Positions 55,328-64,000 of a stretch of DNA of 64,000 bases are shown piece by piece (the first letter of the stretch is position 1; each line of letters opens with the position of its first letter). The stretch is taken from the NCBI RefSeq assembly GCF_030817655.1, contig NZ_JAUSZM010000003.1:9858001-9922000 (forward strand). Direction: 5' to 3'. The notes beneath the pieces were generated by a model. It saw only the letters and a list, made by a program, of their open reading frames with translations. It searched no databases and was not told where the DNA came from. A program made the position numbers and the translations under genes. This DNA is from Streptomyces sp. V4I2. Its GTDB lineage: Bacteria > Actinomycetota > Actinomycetes > Streptomycetales > Streptomycetaceae.

Positions 55328-56374
55328 CTACGGGTGCAGCGTGACCTCGCCCGTCACGCGGATGCCGGTCTCCTGGCCGGGGCCGACCGACAGCGGACCC
55401 GCGACACGGACGTCCACCGGGGAGTCGAGGCCCCGTACGGCGACGGTCACCTTGGCGTCGTGGCCGTAGAAACACACGTCGGTCACCGTGCCCCGCACCA
55501 CCCCCGCGGCGTCCGCGTCGGTCAGTCGCAACTGCTCGGGGCGGAGTACCACCGTGCCGGTGCGCCGCCCGTTCGGTGGTGAGGCCAACGCCACGGTGCC
55601 GAGCGGTGTGGTCGCCGTGGAGCCGCCGCTGCCGACCGTCCCCCTCAGGAGTACCGCGTCGCCCACGAAACCGGCGACCCATGGATCCGCGGGGCGCCGG
55701 TAGAGCTCCTGCGGGGTGTCGCACTGGACGAACCGGCCCTCCCGTACGACGGCCACGAGGTCGGCGGTGGAGAGCGCCTCCTGCTGGTCGTGGGTGACCA
55801 ACAGCGCCGTGGCCCCGGTCGCCCGCAGGGCGGCGCGTACGTCCGCCCGCACCCCGGTGCGCAGGGCGCTGTCGAGCGCGTTGAAGGGTTCGTCGAGCAG
55901 GACGAGTGCGGGCCGCGGGGCGAGTGCCCTGGCCAGGGCGATGCGCTGCTGCTGTCCTCCGGACAGCTCGTGCGGCATGCGGTCGCCGTACCCGGCGAGC
56001 CCGACCAGGTCGAGCATCTCCTCCGTACGGCGGCGCCGCTCCCCGCGGTCGAGCTCGGTCAGCCCGAAGGCCACATTGCGCGCCACGCTCAGATGCGGGA
56101 AGAGCGCGCCCTCCTGCGGGACGATCCCGACACGGCGCCGCTCCGGGGGCAGATGGACGCCGGGGCCGGCCAGGGTGCGCCCGCCGACGGTGACCGTGCC
56201 CGAGTCGGCGCGAAGGAACCCCGCGACGATGCGCAGCAAGGTGGTCTTGCCGCAGCCGGAGGGCCCGAGCACGGCGGCCAGCGAACCGCCCGGCACCGCG
56301 AGGTCCAACCCTTGGAGGACGGGGGCTTCGGGGTCGTAGGACTTGACCAGTTGCACGATGTGGACGTCGTTCAT
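55328..56374 (-). CDS. Iron(III) ABC transporter ATP-binding protein (FbpC-like)
   Basis: 348 residues. Walker A GPSGCGKTT (37-45), Q-loop VPQEGALFPHLSVARNVAFGL, signature LSGGQQQRIALARAL (137-151), Walker B LVLLDEP, H-loop VTHDQQEAL with H195. A C-terminal TOBE domain (about 240-345) with VVLRPEQLRL is typical of FbpC and other CUT/iron ATPases. It pairs with the permease encoded just upstream, overlapping it by ATGA. Substrate iron(III) is inferred from the binding protein and the iron box that governs the operon. Confidence 0.93.
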   Translation of the reverse strand: MNDVHIVQLVKSYDPEAPVLQGLDLAVPGGSLAAVLGPSGCGKTTLLRIVAGFLRADSGTVTVGGRTLAGPGVHLPPERRRVGIVPQEGALFPHLSVARNVAFGLTELDRGERRRRTEEMLDLVGLAGYGDRMPHELSGGQQQRIALARALAPRPALVLLDEPFNALDSALRTGVRADVRAALRATGATALLVTHDQQEALSTADLVAVVREGRFVQCDTPQELYRRPADPWVAGFVGDAVLLRGTVGSGGSTATTPLGTVALASPPNGRRTGTVVLRPEQLRLTDADAAGVVRGTVTDVCFYGHDAKVTVAVRGLDSPVDVRVAGPLSVGPGQETGIRVTGEVTLHP

Positions 56375-57972
56375 GAGCGGTGCCTGCCCAGGAGGTAGGA
56401 GGGGACGGCGGCGAGCAGGATCAGCGCGGCGGCATAGGGGGCGGCGGCCGCGAAGGATCCGGTTCCCGTCTCGGTCCACAGGCGGGTGGCGAGCGTGTCC
56501 ATGCCCGTGGGGCGCAGCAGAAGAGTGGCGGGCAGTTCCTTCATGCAGACGACGAAGGTGAGGGCGGCACCGGCCGCTACCCCTGGTGCGGCCAGCGGCA
56601 CGGTCACCTCGCGCAGGACCCGCAGCGGTGACCTGCCGAGCGAGCGGGCCACGTCCTCCAGCACGGGCGGTGCCTGCAGGACGGCGGCCCGGGTGGCGGC
56701 CACCGCGACCGGCAGGAAGAGGACGGCGTACGCGCAGACCAGCAGCGGGAGTTGCTGGTAGAGCGGATAGGCGTAGCGGACCGCGAAGAAGACCAGGGAC
56801 AGCGCGACCGTGATGCCGGGAAGCGCGTGTCCCGCGTAGGCGGCCTGCTCCAGCAGTCGGGCACCGCGCCCCCGGTGGCGTGCGGCGATGACGCCGACGG
56901 GCAGCGCGAGCAGTGTGGTGAGGGCGGCTCCGGCGGCGGCGACGCCGAACGTGGCCCGGGCTGCCTGGCCGAGAGCGCCGAGGTCCCAGGTCGCGGAGGA
57001 GCCGACGGTCAGCCAGTAGCCGAGGGTGCCGAGCGGGAGGGCGACGGCGGCGGCCGCCACCGTCGCGCACCAGGCGAGGGCGGGGAGGCGCCACCGTCCC
57101 AGCGGGACCGGGGCGGCGGGGCGTGCCGTTCCGCCGCCGGTCCTCGCGTGTCCCGCACGGCCCCGGGTGCGGGCCTCGGCGGCGACCAGCGCCACCGTCA
57201 TCACCACCAGCACGACGCTGAGGGCGGCGGCCGGGGTGCGGTCGAAGGAGGCGCGGTAGGAGGTGTGGATGGCCCGGGTGAACGTGTCGTAGCGCATCAG
57301 CGAGACGGCGCCGAAGTCGGAGAGCACGTACAGCGCGACGAGCAGCGCCCCGCCGGCGGCGGCCGGACGGAGTTGGGGGAGGGTGACCCGGAGGAACGTG
57401 CGCAGGTGGCCGTGGCCGAGGGAGTGGGCGGCCTCCTCCTGTGCCGGGTCGATGCCGCGCAGCGCGGCGGCGACCGGCAGATGGACGTACGGAAAGCTCA
57501 CCAGGGTCAGCGCGAGCGCGGCCCCGACGAACCCGGCGGCCTGGGGTACGGCGGCGAGCCAGGTGAAGGCGGCGACATAGCTGGGCACGGCGAGCGGCAG
57601 GGTGGCCAGCACCGACCAGGCGCGGGCTCCCGGCAGGGCGGTGCGCACGGTCAGCCAGGCCAGCGAGATGCCCAGGACCAGACAGGCCGCCACGACGACC
57701 GCCGTCAGGCCGAGGCTGCGGCCGACGAGTTGGAGGGTGCGTTCGTCGGCGACGACATCCCAGGCGTAGCCCGGACCGCGTTCGAGGGCGCGGACGGCGA
57801 GGTAGCCGAGCGGCAGCAGGGCGAACAGGGCGGCGACGCAGGCGGGGACGAGCAGGACCAGCGGGGGCCGGCGGCCGGAGCCTGCGCCGTCCCCGCGGGT
57901 GGTGCGGAGGCGTCGGTGCCCGGCCGGAGCGGGTGCTCCGGCCGGACGTGCCGCGGGTCGAGCTGTGGTCAC
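56371..57972 (-). CDS. Iron(III) ABC transporter permease (FbpB-like, duplicated)
   Basis: 533 residues with about 12 transmembrane segments in two homologous halves. Each half carries the permease EAA-type loop: GIDPAQEEAAHSLGHGHLRTFLRVTLPQLRPA (about 195-225) and VLEDVARSLGRSPLRVLREVTVPLAAPG (about 435-465). Such fused permeases are usual for FbpB/ThiP/SfuB. Start at GTG 57972, leaving 34 bases after the binding-protein stop. A long Arg/Pro/Gly-rich N-terminus precedes the first helix. Confidence 0.92.
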   Translation of the reverse strand: MTTARPAARPAGAPAPAGHRRLRTTRGDGAGSGRRPPLVLLVPACVAALFALLPLGYLAVRALERGPGYAWDVVADERTLQLVGRSLGLTAVVVAACLVLGISLAWLTVRTALPGARAWSVLATLPLAVPSYVAAFTWLAAVPQAAGFVGAALALTLVSFPYVHLPVAAALRGIDPAQEEAAHSLGHGHLRTFLRVTLPQLRPAAAGGALLVALYVLSDFGAVSLMRYDTFTRAIHTSYRASFDRTPAAALSVVLVVMTVALVAAEARTRGRAGHARTGGGTARPAAPVPLGRWRLPALAWCATVAAAAVALPLGTLGYWLTVGSSATWDLGALGQAARATFGVAAAGAALTTLLALPVGVIAARHRGRGARLLEQAAYAGHALPGITVALSLVFFAVRYAYPLYQQLPLLVCAYAVLFLPVAVAATRAAVLQAPPVLEDVARSLGRSPLRVLREVTVPLAAPGVAAGAALTFVVCMKELPATLLLRPTGMDTLATRLWTETGTGSFAAAAPYAAALILLAAVPSYLLGRHRS

Positions 57973-58006
57973 GTTGCGCTCACGGTTTCCGTCGGGATCG
58001 CGGTCC

Positions 58007-59053
58007 TCAGACCAGCCCGACGTCCTGGAGCATGGCCAGGGTCTCCTGGAGTGACTCCAGCTTGCCGAGGTCGATGTCGGGGGCGTTGAGGGAGCCGAAC
58101 GACGGCAGGCCCTCGACGCTGCTGGTGACACCCGCGGCCAGCGGGTACTCCTTCGTCTTGTCGGCGAAGTAGGTCTGCGCCTCCTCGGACAGCAGGTAGT
58201 CGACGGCCTTCTGGGCGGTCGCGGTCTGGCCGCCGTCCTTCAGGATGCCGACGCCGGCCACGTTGATCAGCGCGCCGGGGTCCTTGCCAGGCAGGAAGTG
58301 GAGTTTGGCGTTGACCTTGTCCTCGCCCTTCTCGGCGACCCGCTCGTACCAGTAGTAGTGGTTGACCAGACCGAGGGAGACCTCGCCGGACTCGACGGCG
58401 TCCAGGGTGGCGAGGTTGTTGGCGTACGTCTTGCCGCTGGCCTTGAGGCTCTTGAGCCACTCGCGGGTGGCGTCGTCGCCGTCCAGGACGCGCATGCCGG
58501 TGACGAAGGCCTGGAAGGAGGCGTTGGTGGGCGCGAAGCCGACCTTGCCCTTCCACTCGGGCTTCACCACGTCGTGGACGCTGTCCGGGACCTCGTCCTC
58601 GGTGACCTGGTCCGGGTTGTACGCGATGACGCGCACACGCCCCGACAGCCCCACCCAGTCGCCGGCGCCGCCGCGGTAGGCCGGGTCCACCTCGTCGAGG
58701 CTCGACTGCGGCAGCTTCGCCAGCATGCCCTCCTTGGAGAGGGCGCCGAGCGCGCCCGCGTCCTGCGAGAAGAACAGCCCGGCCTTGGTGCGGTCGCCCT
58801 CCTCCAGGATCTGCGCGGCCAGTTCGGCGCTGTCGCCGTACCGCACCTCGACCTTGCTGCCGACGGCCTTCTCCAGCTTGTCCAGGATCGGCTTGACCAG
58901 CTTCTCGTTGCGCCCGGAGTAGATGACGAGGGTCGAGTCGCCGCCGTCCGCGGAGCCGCCCTTGTCGTTGTCGGAGCCGCAGGCGGCGAGGGCGGGAAGA
59001 AGCAGGCCGGCCGTGACGAGCGCGGTGATCCGGCGAGCCGAGGGGCGTCGCAT
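58007..59053 (-). CDS. Iron(III) ABC transporter substrate-binding lipoprotein (FbpA-like)
   Basis: 348 residues. Lipoprotein signal peptide with lipobox ALAAC (about residue 21-25), then STLVIYSGRNEKLVKPILDKLEKAVGSKVEVRYGDSAELAAQILEEGDRTKAGLFFSQDAGALGAL. It contains YNPDQVTEDEVPDSVHDV, the paired tyrosines NHYYWYERV used for iron coordination in FbpA-type proteins, and FLPGKDPGALINVAGVGILK. Periplasmic-type iron(III) capture at the membrane. First gene of the transporter operon, whose promoter faces the iron box at 59157. Confidence 0.95.
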   Translation of the reverse strand: MRRPSARRITALVTAGLLLPALAACGSDNDKGGSADGGDSTLVIYSGRNEKLVKPILDKLEKAVGSKVEVRYGDSAELAAQILEEGDRTKAGLFFSQDAGALGALSKEGMLAKLPQSSLDEVDPAYRGGAGDWVGLSGRVRVIAYNPDQVTEDEVPDSVHDVVKPEWKGKVGFAPTNASFQAFVTGMRVLDGDDATREWLKSLKASGKTYANNLATLDAVESGEVSLGLVNHYYWYERVAEKGEDKVNAKLHFLPGKDPGALINVAGVGILKDGGQTATAQKAVDYLLSEEAQTYFADKTKEYPLAAGVTSSVEGLPSFGSLNAPDIDLGKLESLQETLAMLQDVGLV

Positions 59054-59156
59054 GGGGTGTGCCTTCCTGCGTGGCCCGCCGATACGCCGCGGGTCGCGTC
59101 GTCGATCAGCGAGCGGCGGAACGAAGCTTTTCAGCCAACTGTGAGCATGCTATGAA

Positions 59157-59175
59157 TAAGGTAAAGCTTGCCTAA
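59157..59175. promoter_or_regulatory. Iron box (DmdR/IdeR/DtxR-type operator)
   Basis: TAAGGTAAAGCTTGCCTAA matches the 19-base consensus TTAGGTTAGGCTAACCTAA at 14 positions. It lies between the iron transporter gene (starts 59053, minus) and the adenylation-acyltransferase gene (starts 59190, plus). Both directions would be repressed by iron-loaded DmdR. Confidence 0.85.
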
Positions 59176-59189
59176 CCGTCAAGGGATCT

Positions 59190-61829
59190 GTGCTAATTGC
59201 GGACGTGCCGCAGAGAGGTCGCGCGCCCGTGATAGACCCTTTCATGGCTTTTTCGCCCCCGCCCACCGTCTCCAACAGGCGCACCACGGTGCCCTTCCCG
59301 CGACCATCCGTACGGCGGCATGGGGTGCCGTTCGCACGGGACCTCGCGTCGTACGGCGACCGCACCGCACTCATCACGCCACAGGGCGAGGTCAGCTACC
59401 GCGCACTCGCCGAACGGGTCGCCGCCACCGCCGAACGCCTCGGCCCCGCACGCCGCCTGGTCCTGCTGGCCGGGGCGAACCGCCTCGACGCCTTGGTCGT
59501 CCACCTCGCGGCCCTCTCGGCCGGCCACCCCGTTCTGCTCGTCCCCGGCGACAGCGCCGACACCATCGACGCCCTGAGCGCCGCGTACGACCCGGATGTG
59601 GTCGCGCGGCCGGACGGCCACGGCACCTGGCTGCTGGACGAACGGCGGCCCGAGAGCGCCCACACCCTGCACCCGGATCTGGCGTTGCTGCTCAGCACCT
59701 CCGGTTCGACCGGCTCGCCCAAGCTGGTCCGGCTCTCCGCCGAGAACCTCCAGGCCAACGCCGAGTCCATCGCCACCTACCTCGGCATCCGCGACACCGA
59801 CCGCGCTGCCACGACCCTGCCTCCGCACTACTGCTACGGCCTGTCCGTCATCCACAGTCATCTGCTGCGCGGCGCCGGACTGATCCTCACCGAACGGTCG
59901 GTGGCCGACGCCGACTTCTGGGAGGAGTTCCGCGCCGCCCGCGGCACCTCGCTCGCCGGGGTGCCGTACACCTTCGACCTCCTCGACCGGGTCGGCTTCG
60001 AGCACATGCGCCTGCCCCACCTGCGGTACGTCACCCAGGCCGGGGGCCGCCTGGCGCCCGAACGGGTCACCCACTACGCCGAGTCGGGTCGCCGCGCGGG
60101 CTGGGAGCTGTTCGTGATGTACGGGCAGACCGAGGCGACGGCCCGCATGGCGTACCTGCCTCCGGCCCTCGCCGCCGAGCGCCCGCAGGCCGTCGGAGTG
60201 CCCATCCCTGGAGGCTCCTTCCGGATCGGACCGGTGGACGGCATCGACGAGCCGGACACCGGCGAACTGGTCTACTCGGGCCCGAACGTCATGCTCGGCT
60301 ACGCCGAGAGCGCGGCGGACCTCGCACGGGGACGGACCGTCGAGGAACTGCACACCGGAGACATCGCCCGCCGGGCCCCCGACGGGTTGTACGAGATCGT
60401 GGGGCGCCGCAGCCGGTTCGCCAAGATCCTGGGCCTGCGGATCGACCCGCGGCGCGTCGAGGCGATCTTGGGGGAGCACGGCATACGCGCGTCCTGCGCG
60501 GGCGACGACGACGTGCTGGCCGTGCTCGCGCTCCGCGCCGAGGGCGTCGACGCGGCACGCGTCCGGCGTCTGGTCGCGGACAGCTGTGGTCTGCCGCCCC
60601 GCGCGATTCACGCACGGATGGTCCCCGAGCTCCCGCGGCTCGCCTCGGGCAAGCCCGACCATGAGGCCGTACGGCGACTGGCGCGCGAGTCGCAGGCGCC
60701 GCCCCGGTCCGGCACGTCCACCGACGACCTCCGCACCCTCTACGCCGAGATCCTCGACCGCACCGACGTCACCGAGGACAGCAGCTTCGTCAGCCTGGGC
60801 GGCGACTCACTCTCCTACGTCGAGATGTCCCTGCGGCTCGAGCAGGCGCTGGGCGTGCTCCCCACCGACTGGCACACCACACCGATCCGGGAGCTGCACG
60901 TCCTTGACGCGACGCGGCGACCGGCCGGGGGCCCCGGCCGAAAGCGAGGGCTGCGACGCACCCTGGACACCGGAATAGCCCTGCGCGCGATCGGCATCGT
61001 CCTGATCGTGGGCTCGCACATCCCCGTGTTCGCCGTCCAGGGCGGCGCCCACGTACTGCTCGGTGTCGCCGGCTTCAACTTCGCCCGCTTCCACCTCACC
61101 GCACACGAACGCCCGGAGCGCCTGCGCAGGCTGTCGCGCAGCATCGCGCGCATCGCCGTACCCAGCATCGTGTGGATCACCCTCGCGCTGCTGCTGACCC
61201 GCGAATACGACCTGGCCAACCTCGTGCTGGCCAACAGCCTGTTCCCACAGGACAACTCGGACCCGGAGTGGCGGTACTGGTTCGTCGAGGCGCTGGTCTA
61301 CTTCCTGACCGGCCTCGCGGTGCTGCTGGCGGTCCCGCTGCTCGACCGTGCCGAGCGGCGCAGCCCGTTCGGCTTCGCCCTGGGGTTGGTCGCCGTGGGA
61401 CTGGTCGGGCGCTACGACCCCTGGGGCCTGGCACACATCCGGTACCACCTGAGCCCTACCGTCGTCTTCTTCCTGTTCGCACTGGGCTGGGCGGCGGCGC
61501 GCGCCCGCACGACGGCGCACCGGCTGCTGTTGACCGCCGTCCTGCTGATCACCGTGCCGGGGCTGTTCCCCGACGGCCAGTCCCTACGGACCTCGATCGT
61601 CGTGGGCGGCCTGATGCTGGTGCTGTGGATCCCGGCCCTGCCCAGCACGGACCCGCTCAACCGGCTCGCGGGCATCCTGGCGGGCAGCTCGCTGTACATC
61701 TACCTGACGCACTTCCATGTCTATCCCTACCTGCGGGACGACTCCCCGGTTCTGGCTCTGCTGGTCTCCCTGGCGTTCGGCGTGACGTACGGGGCAGTGG
61801 CCACACGTCTGACGCGCAGACTGTTCTGA
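59190..61829 (+). CDS. Acyl-adenylating enzyme-carrier protein-membrane acyltransferase fusion
   Basis: Up to 879 residues. Adenylation domain (about 45-500): LLLSTSGSTGSPKLVRLSAENL, YGQTEATARM, GELVYSGPNVMLGY, HTGDIARRAPDGLYEIVGR, and a Lys in LPRLASGKPDHEAV. Carrier domain (about 510-575) with the phosphopantetheine Ser540 in FVSLGGDSLSYVEM. Acyltransferase-3 membrane domain (about 590-879) with around ten helices, starting RTLDTGIALRAIGIVLIVGSH and ending YIYLTHFHVYPYL. It would activate an acid, load it on its own carrier and transfer it at the membrane. The acceptor is unknown. Start: GTG 59190 (short AAGGGA spacing), GTG 59229 or ATG 59244. Iron-box controlled, divergent from the iron transporter. 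Confidence 0.85.
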   Translation: MLIADVPQRGRAPVIDPFMAFSPPPTVSNRRTTVPFPRPSVRRHGVPFARDLASYGDRTALITPQGEVSYRALAERVAATAERLGPARRLVLLAGANRLDALVVHLAALSAGHPVLLVPGDSADTIDALSAAYDPDVVARPDGHGTWLLDERRPESAHTLHPDLALLLSTSGSTGSPKLVRLSAENLQANAESIATYLGIRDTDRAATTLPPHYCYGLSVIHSHLLRGAGLILTERSVADADFWEEFRAARGTSLAGVPYTFDLLDRVGFEHMRLPHLRYVTQAGGRLAPERVTHYAESGRRAGWELFVMYGQTEATARMAYLPPALAAERPQAVGVPIPGGSFRIGPVDGIDEPDTGELVYSGPNVMLGYAESAADLARGRTVEELHTGDIARRAPDGLYEIVGRRSRFAKILGLRIDPRRVEAILGEHGIRASCAGDDDVLAVLALRAEGVDAARVRRLVADSCGLPPRAIHARMVPELPRLASGKPDHEAVRRLARESQAPPRSGTSTDDLRTLYAEILDRTDVTEDSSFVSLGGDSLSYVEMSLRLEQALGVLPTDWHTTPIRELHVLDATRRPAGGPGRKRGLRRTLDTGIALRAIGIVLIVGSHIPVFAVQGGAHVLLGVAGFNFARFHLTAHERPERLRRLSRSIARIAVPSIVWITLALLLTREYDLANLVLANSLFPQDNSDPEWRYWFVEALVYFLTGLAVLLAVPLLDRAERRSPFGFALGLVAVGLVGRYDPWGLAHIRYHLSPTVVFFLFALGWAAARARTTAHRLLLTAVLLITVPGLFPDGQSLRTSIVVGGLMLVLWIPALPSTDPLNRLAGILAGSSLYIYLTHFHVYPYLRDDSPVLALLVSLAFGVTYGAVATRLTRRLF

Positions 61830-61902
61830 CGGGTGCGTCGGCTGTGCTGTGCTTGAGGACTGAACGAGGAACCGATCTTTCCCCCGCGATGTCTGGGCAG
61901 GC

Positions 61903-62346
61903 ATGGCCGGCTTTCTGTTCCTCACTCTGACCTTTGCGCCGTTCCTGGCGCCCTGTGTGTGCGTGGTCGCCGCCGCGGCGCTCGCCCGACGGGCCTGCAC
62001 GCGGCTACCGGGCAGCGGGTGGCACCTGCCGAGCGCCACGACGTGCGCGCTGGTCGCGGTCATGGCGGGCGCGGCGGCGTTCGGCGCGTACGCGTGGGGT
62101 CTGATGTCGGGGTTCTACATTCTGGACCCGGACCAACTGTGTGCGGCGCGGGGCCTGCAGGGCGATCACATCGTGACGCGGGAGACGCTGCCGGTCAGTG
62201 CGCAGTGCGTCACGTCGGAGGGCGTGGGAAGCGAGCTGGTGCCGGGCTGGGTGAATCCCGTGATCTTCATCGGGCTCACGCTGTTCGTGCTCGCCCTCGC
62301 GACGGGAAGCCTGGTGGGAGTGCGTCGGCGCCGTTCCGTGGGGTGA
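61903..62346 (+). CDS. Small integral membrane protein
   Basis: 147 residues with three predicted helices: GFLFLTLTFAPFLAPCVCVVAAAALA, TCALVAVMAGAAAFGAYAWGLMSGF, and WVNPVIFIGLTLFVLALATGSLVGVRR. Between the second and third lies an extracytoplasmic loop with DPDQLCAARGLQG and AQCVTSEGVG, two Cys that could form a disulfide. No family recognised; it looks like a Streptomyces-type conserved membrane protein. It follows the acyltransferase gene by about 70 bases and may be separately transcribed. Confidence 0.7.
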   Translation: MAGFLFLTLTFAPFLAPCVCVVAAAALARRACTRLPGSGWHLPSATTCALVAVMAGAAAFGAYAWGLMSGFYILDPDQLCAARGLQGDHIVTRETLPVSAQCVTSEGVGSELVPGWVNPVIFIGLTLFVLALATGSLVGVRRRRSVG

Positions 62347-62435
62347 GGCGCCCGGGGCGCGGCAGCAAGGTCCACATTGCGGGCGAGAAGTTGTCAACGC
62401 TCCGACATCAGCCCTTGACGTCTCCAGTGGATCCC

Positions 62436-63431
62436 TCAGCCCGCCTGTCGGCCGATGTCGATCACGAGTTGCCGGTGTGTGCGGGCCATGTCGGTCAGAT
62501 CGTTGCGCAGCTCGGACAGCCATTCCGGTTCGCGCTGGGCGGGTTCGCCCAGCGCCCGGGTGATGCGTACGAGAGAAGCCGCGGCATGCAGGCCGGCGAA
62601 CAGCGGCAGGCGGCCCACCTCCTCGTCGTCGATCGGGCGCACGCTGCGGTATCCGTCGAGAAAGGCGTCGAACCGCGCCCAGTGGCCGGTCGCGGGCCGG
62701 CCGGTGTGGTCGGTCAGGTCGCGTACCGCATAGGCGATATCGGCGGCGTACCAGGAGAGGGCGGCCTCGTCGAAGTCGTAGGCGGTCGGCCGGCCGTCTT
62801 CCCAGGCCATGTTGTCCAGTTCGAAGTCGCCGTGCACCACGCCCCAGTGGTCCTGGCAACGTGGCAAGTCGCTCATCATGGCGGTGAGCCTCGCCGTCGC
62901 CTCGACCAACGCGGTGTCGTCGGGGAACAGTTCGCCGATCTCCGGAAGTTCGCCGAAGGATTCGGGCAGCCCGGCATCAAGTCCGGCGGCATCGCAGTGA
63001 AGACGTGCCAGTGCCTGTCCCCAGTGCCAGGCTTGCGATGCGGTGAGTTCGCTGACGTCGATTTCCTCGCCGGGCGCCGGTTCGACCACCATGGCGTGCA
63101 TGGCGCCGAGCGCGGTCGCCACGGTCATGGTCAGGGCCCCGCACTCGGCGGCGACCGGCCGCACCACCGCCGAGCCGCTGTCGCTGAGCCGCGCCATCAG
63201 CTCGGCCACCGCGGTCAGGGGCTTCGGTCCACGATACGAGCCGGGCACGAACCGCAGATAGCGCCGTCGGCCGTTGTCCGGGAGCACAAACACATGCGAG
63301 GCGCTGGAGCGCCACCACCTGGCAGTGCCGGCCGGGTAACCCCACCGGGCGGCGACCTGGTCGGCGACCGGGCTGTCCCATGCTTCGGACACGGTCCGCT
63401 TCAGTCGATCGATCTCAGTCAAGGGCATCAT
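62436..63431 (-). CDS. Aminoglycoside phosphotransferase-fold kinase
   Basis: 331 residues. ATP-dependent kinase of the APH family: N-lobe YLRFVPGSYRGPKPLTAVAELMARL, catalytic Brenner-like motif VVHGDFELDNMAW with H200, D202 and N207, and the metal-binding DFDE (219-222). Relatives are homoserine/choline kinase-like or aminoglycoside kinase-like; the loop details do not tell which. Not an obvious resistance gene. It runs against the membrane-protein gene and stands alone, next to the decayed ROK fragment. Confidence 0.85.
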   Translation of the reverse strand: MMPLTEIDRLKRTVSEAWDSPVADQVAARWGYPAGTARWWRSSASHVFVLPDNGRRRYLRFVPGSYRGPKPLTAVAELMARLSDSGSAVVRPVAAECGALTMTVATALGAMHAMVVEPAPGEEIDVSELTASQAWHWGQALARLHCDAAGLDAGLPESFGELPEIGELFPDDTALVEATARLTAMMSDLPRCQDHWGVVHGDFELDNMAWEDGRPTAYDFDEAALSWYAADIAYAVRDLTDHTGRPATGHWARFDAFLDGYRSVRPIDDEEVGRLPLFAGLHAAASLVRITRALGEPAQREPEWLSELRNDLTDMARTHRQLVIDIGRQAG

Positions 63432-63550
63432 CGCGAGTCAGCCTTGATCATGCAGCCGACAGCCACAAGCCGATTTCCGCACCGGCCGGCCAGGGGCCAC
63501 CTGTCCGCGCCGGCACAACCACGCCGCTGTGTGCTCCCGCATCGGGCCTC

Positions 63551-63903
63551 GTGGACGGTTACTTCGCATGTCGGGCCAGTTCCTTGGCCCTCGGTGAGGT
63601 GTTCCGCGGCGCGGACGGAGCCGTCGGCGCCGTCGGCCACATCCGGGCCGTCGGCGGCGGTGACGCCCTGTGCGGCTGCGGCAACGTCGGCTGTGTGAGC
63701 GCGCTCGCGCGTACACCGCCCGTACCTCGCCCACCCCTGTCTCGACCGATGGCGCGGCCGGGAGGCCGAGTTGGCCGGCGACTCCCCACGCACCGACCTT
63801 CCTTCCGCGGCCGACCTCGTCACCACCCCGGCTGCTCAAGCCGAGGACGCGCTGACCTGGGCCGGAAGGTGCCGACCGAACAACCGGCCAACAGCCCACG
63901 GCT
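63551..63903 (+). pseudogene. ROK-family regulator/sugar kinase, decayed fragment
   Basis: From about 63593 in frame 2: GEVFRGADGAVGAVGHIRAVGGGDALCGCGNVGCVSALA, which is the ROK signature region with its zinc-binding CxCGNxGC cysteines. A downstream piece in another frame, AELAGDSPRTDLPSAADLVT (about 63770-63830), fits the following ROK helix. Neither piece has a start or the N-terminal HTH or ATP motif, and frames differ. A remnant of a NagC-type repressor or ROK sugar kinase. Confidence 0.6.
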
Positions 63904-64000
63904 GATGCCGTCGAGTCGAGAGCGGTCACCTTGGCTTCTTGTGCAACCAAGGCGTGGTCCCGGTCGTCATCAAGTCAACTCCGTGAAAGGGGGGAGCGGA

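Noticed and set aside
1..64000. tRNA, rRNA, riboswitch, IS element or attachment site
   Set aside because: No tRNA-like cloverleaf, rRNA segment, transposase motif or terminal inverted repeat pair was found by reading; small RNAs cannot be excluded.

Overview
The window is very GC-rich and uses GTG starts, ATGA stop/start overlaps and SARP, Lrp and DevR-type regulators. Its gene content is that of a Streptomyces or very close relative. I see no rRNA, tRNA or CRISPR array. Broken genes are unusually frequent (about ten), which would fit an evolving chromosome arm, but that placement is inference.

Layout. 1-6.4 kb: tail of a SARP-type regulator, a doubly frameshifted amidinotransferase, a large AfsR-like STAND regulator, a small divergent protein ending in a RHIM/amyloid-like motif, and a TPR remnant. 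6.4-35.6 kb: a hypoxia/dormancy-type (DevR/OsdR-like) gene set. It holds two zinc alcohol dehydrogenases, three pyridoxamine-oxidase-fold proteins, phosphoketolase, a DoxX protein, a NarL-type response regulator with a DevS-like GAF kinase, a GH65 phosphorylase, ArsR regulators with SulP transporters, universal stress proteins, a GNAT/acyl-CoA-synthetase fusion (PatA-like), a CBS-BON protein, a SHOCT protein and a flavodoxin. A palindrome GGGCC-N4-GGCCC, or its GGGAC variant, recurs in the promoter regions of these genes and again at 53.4 kb, so they look like one regulon controlled by the regulator pair at 14.2-16.9 kb.

35.7-53.1 kb: an aromatic amino acid/phenylacetate block. An aminotransferase is followed by a PaaN paralogue that has lost every aldehyde dehydrogenase catalytic residue. 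An Lrp/AsnC regulator is divergent from a 2-oxoacid dehydrogenase E1alpha-E1beta-E2 operon. Then comes paaN-thiolase-enoyl-CoA hydratase-paaH(broken)-paaG-like and paaABCDE. Together they suggest phenylalanine -> phenylpyruvate -> phenylacetyl-CoA -> epoxidation -> beta-oxidation, entering without PaaK, which is absent here.

53.4-64 kb: a truncated universal stress protein with a copied promoter, a secreted beta-propeller protein, an iron-type ABC transporter divergent across an iron box from a single-chain adenylation-carrier-acyltransferase protein, a small membrane protein, an aminoglycoside-phosphotransferase-fold kinase and a decayed ROK fragment.

Long ORFs antisense to these genes were treated as GC-driven shadows. 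Starts are chosen from ribosome-binding sites, overlaps and family lengths; family assignments are from recognised motifs and are not database-checked.
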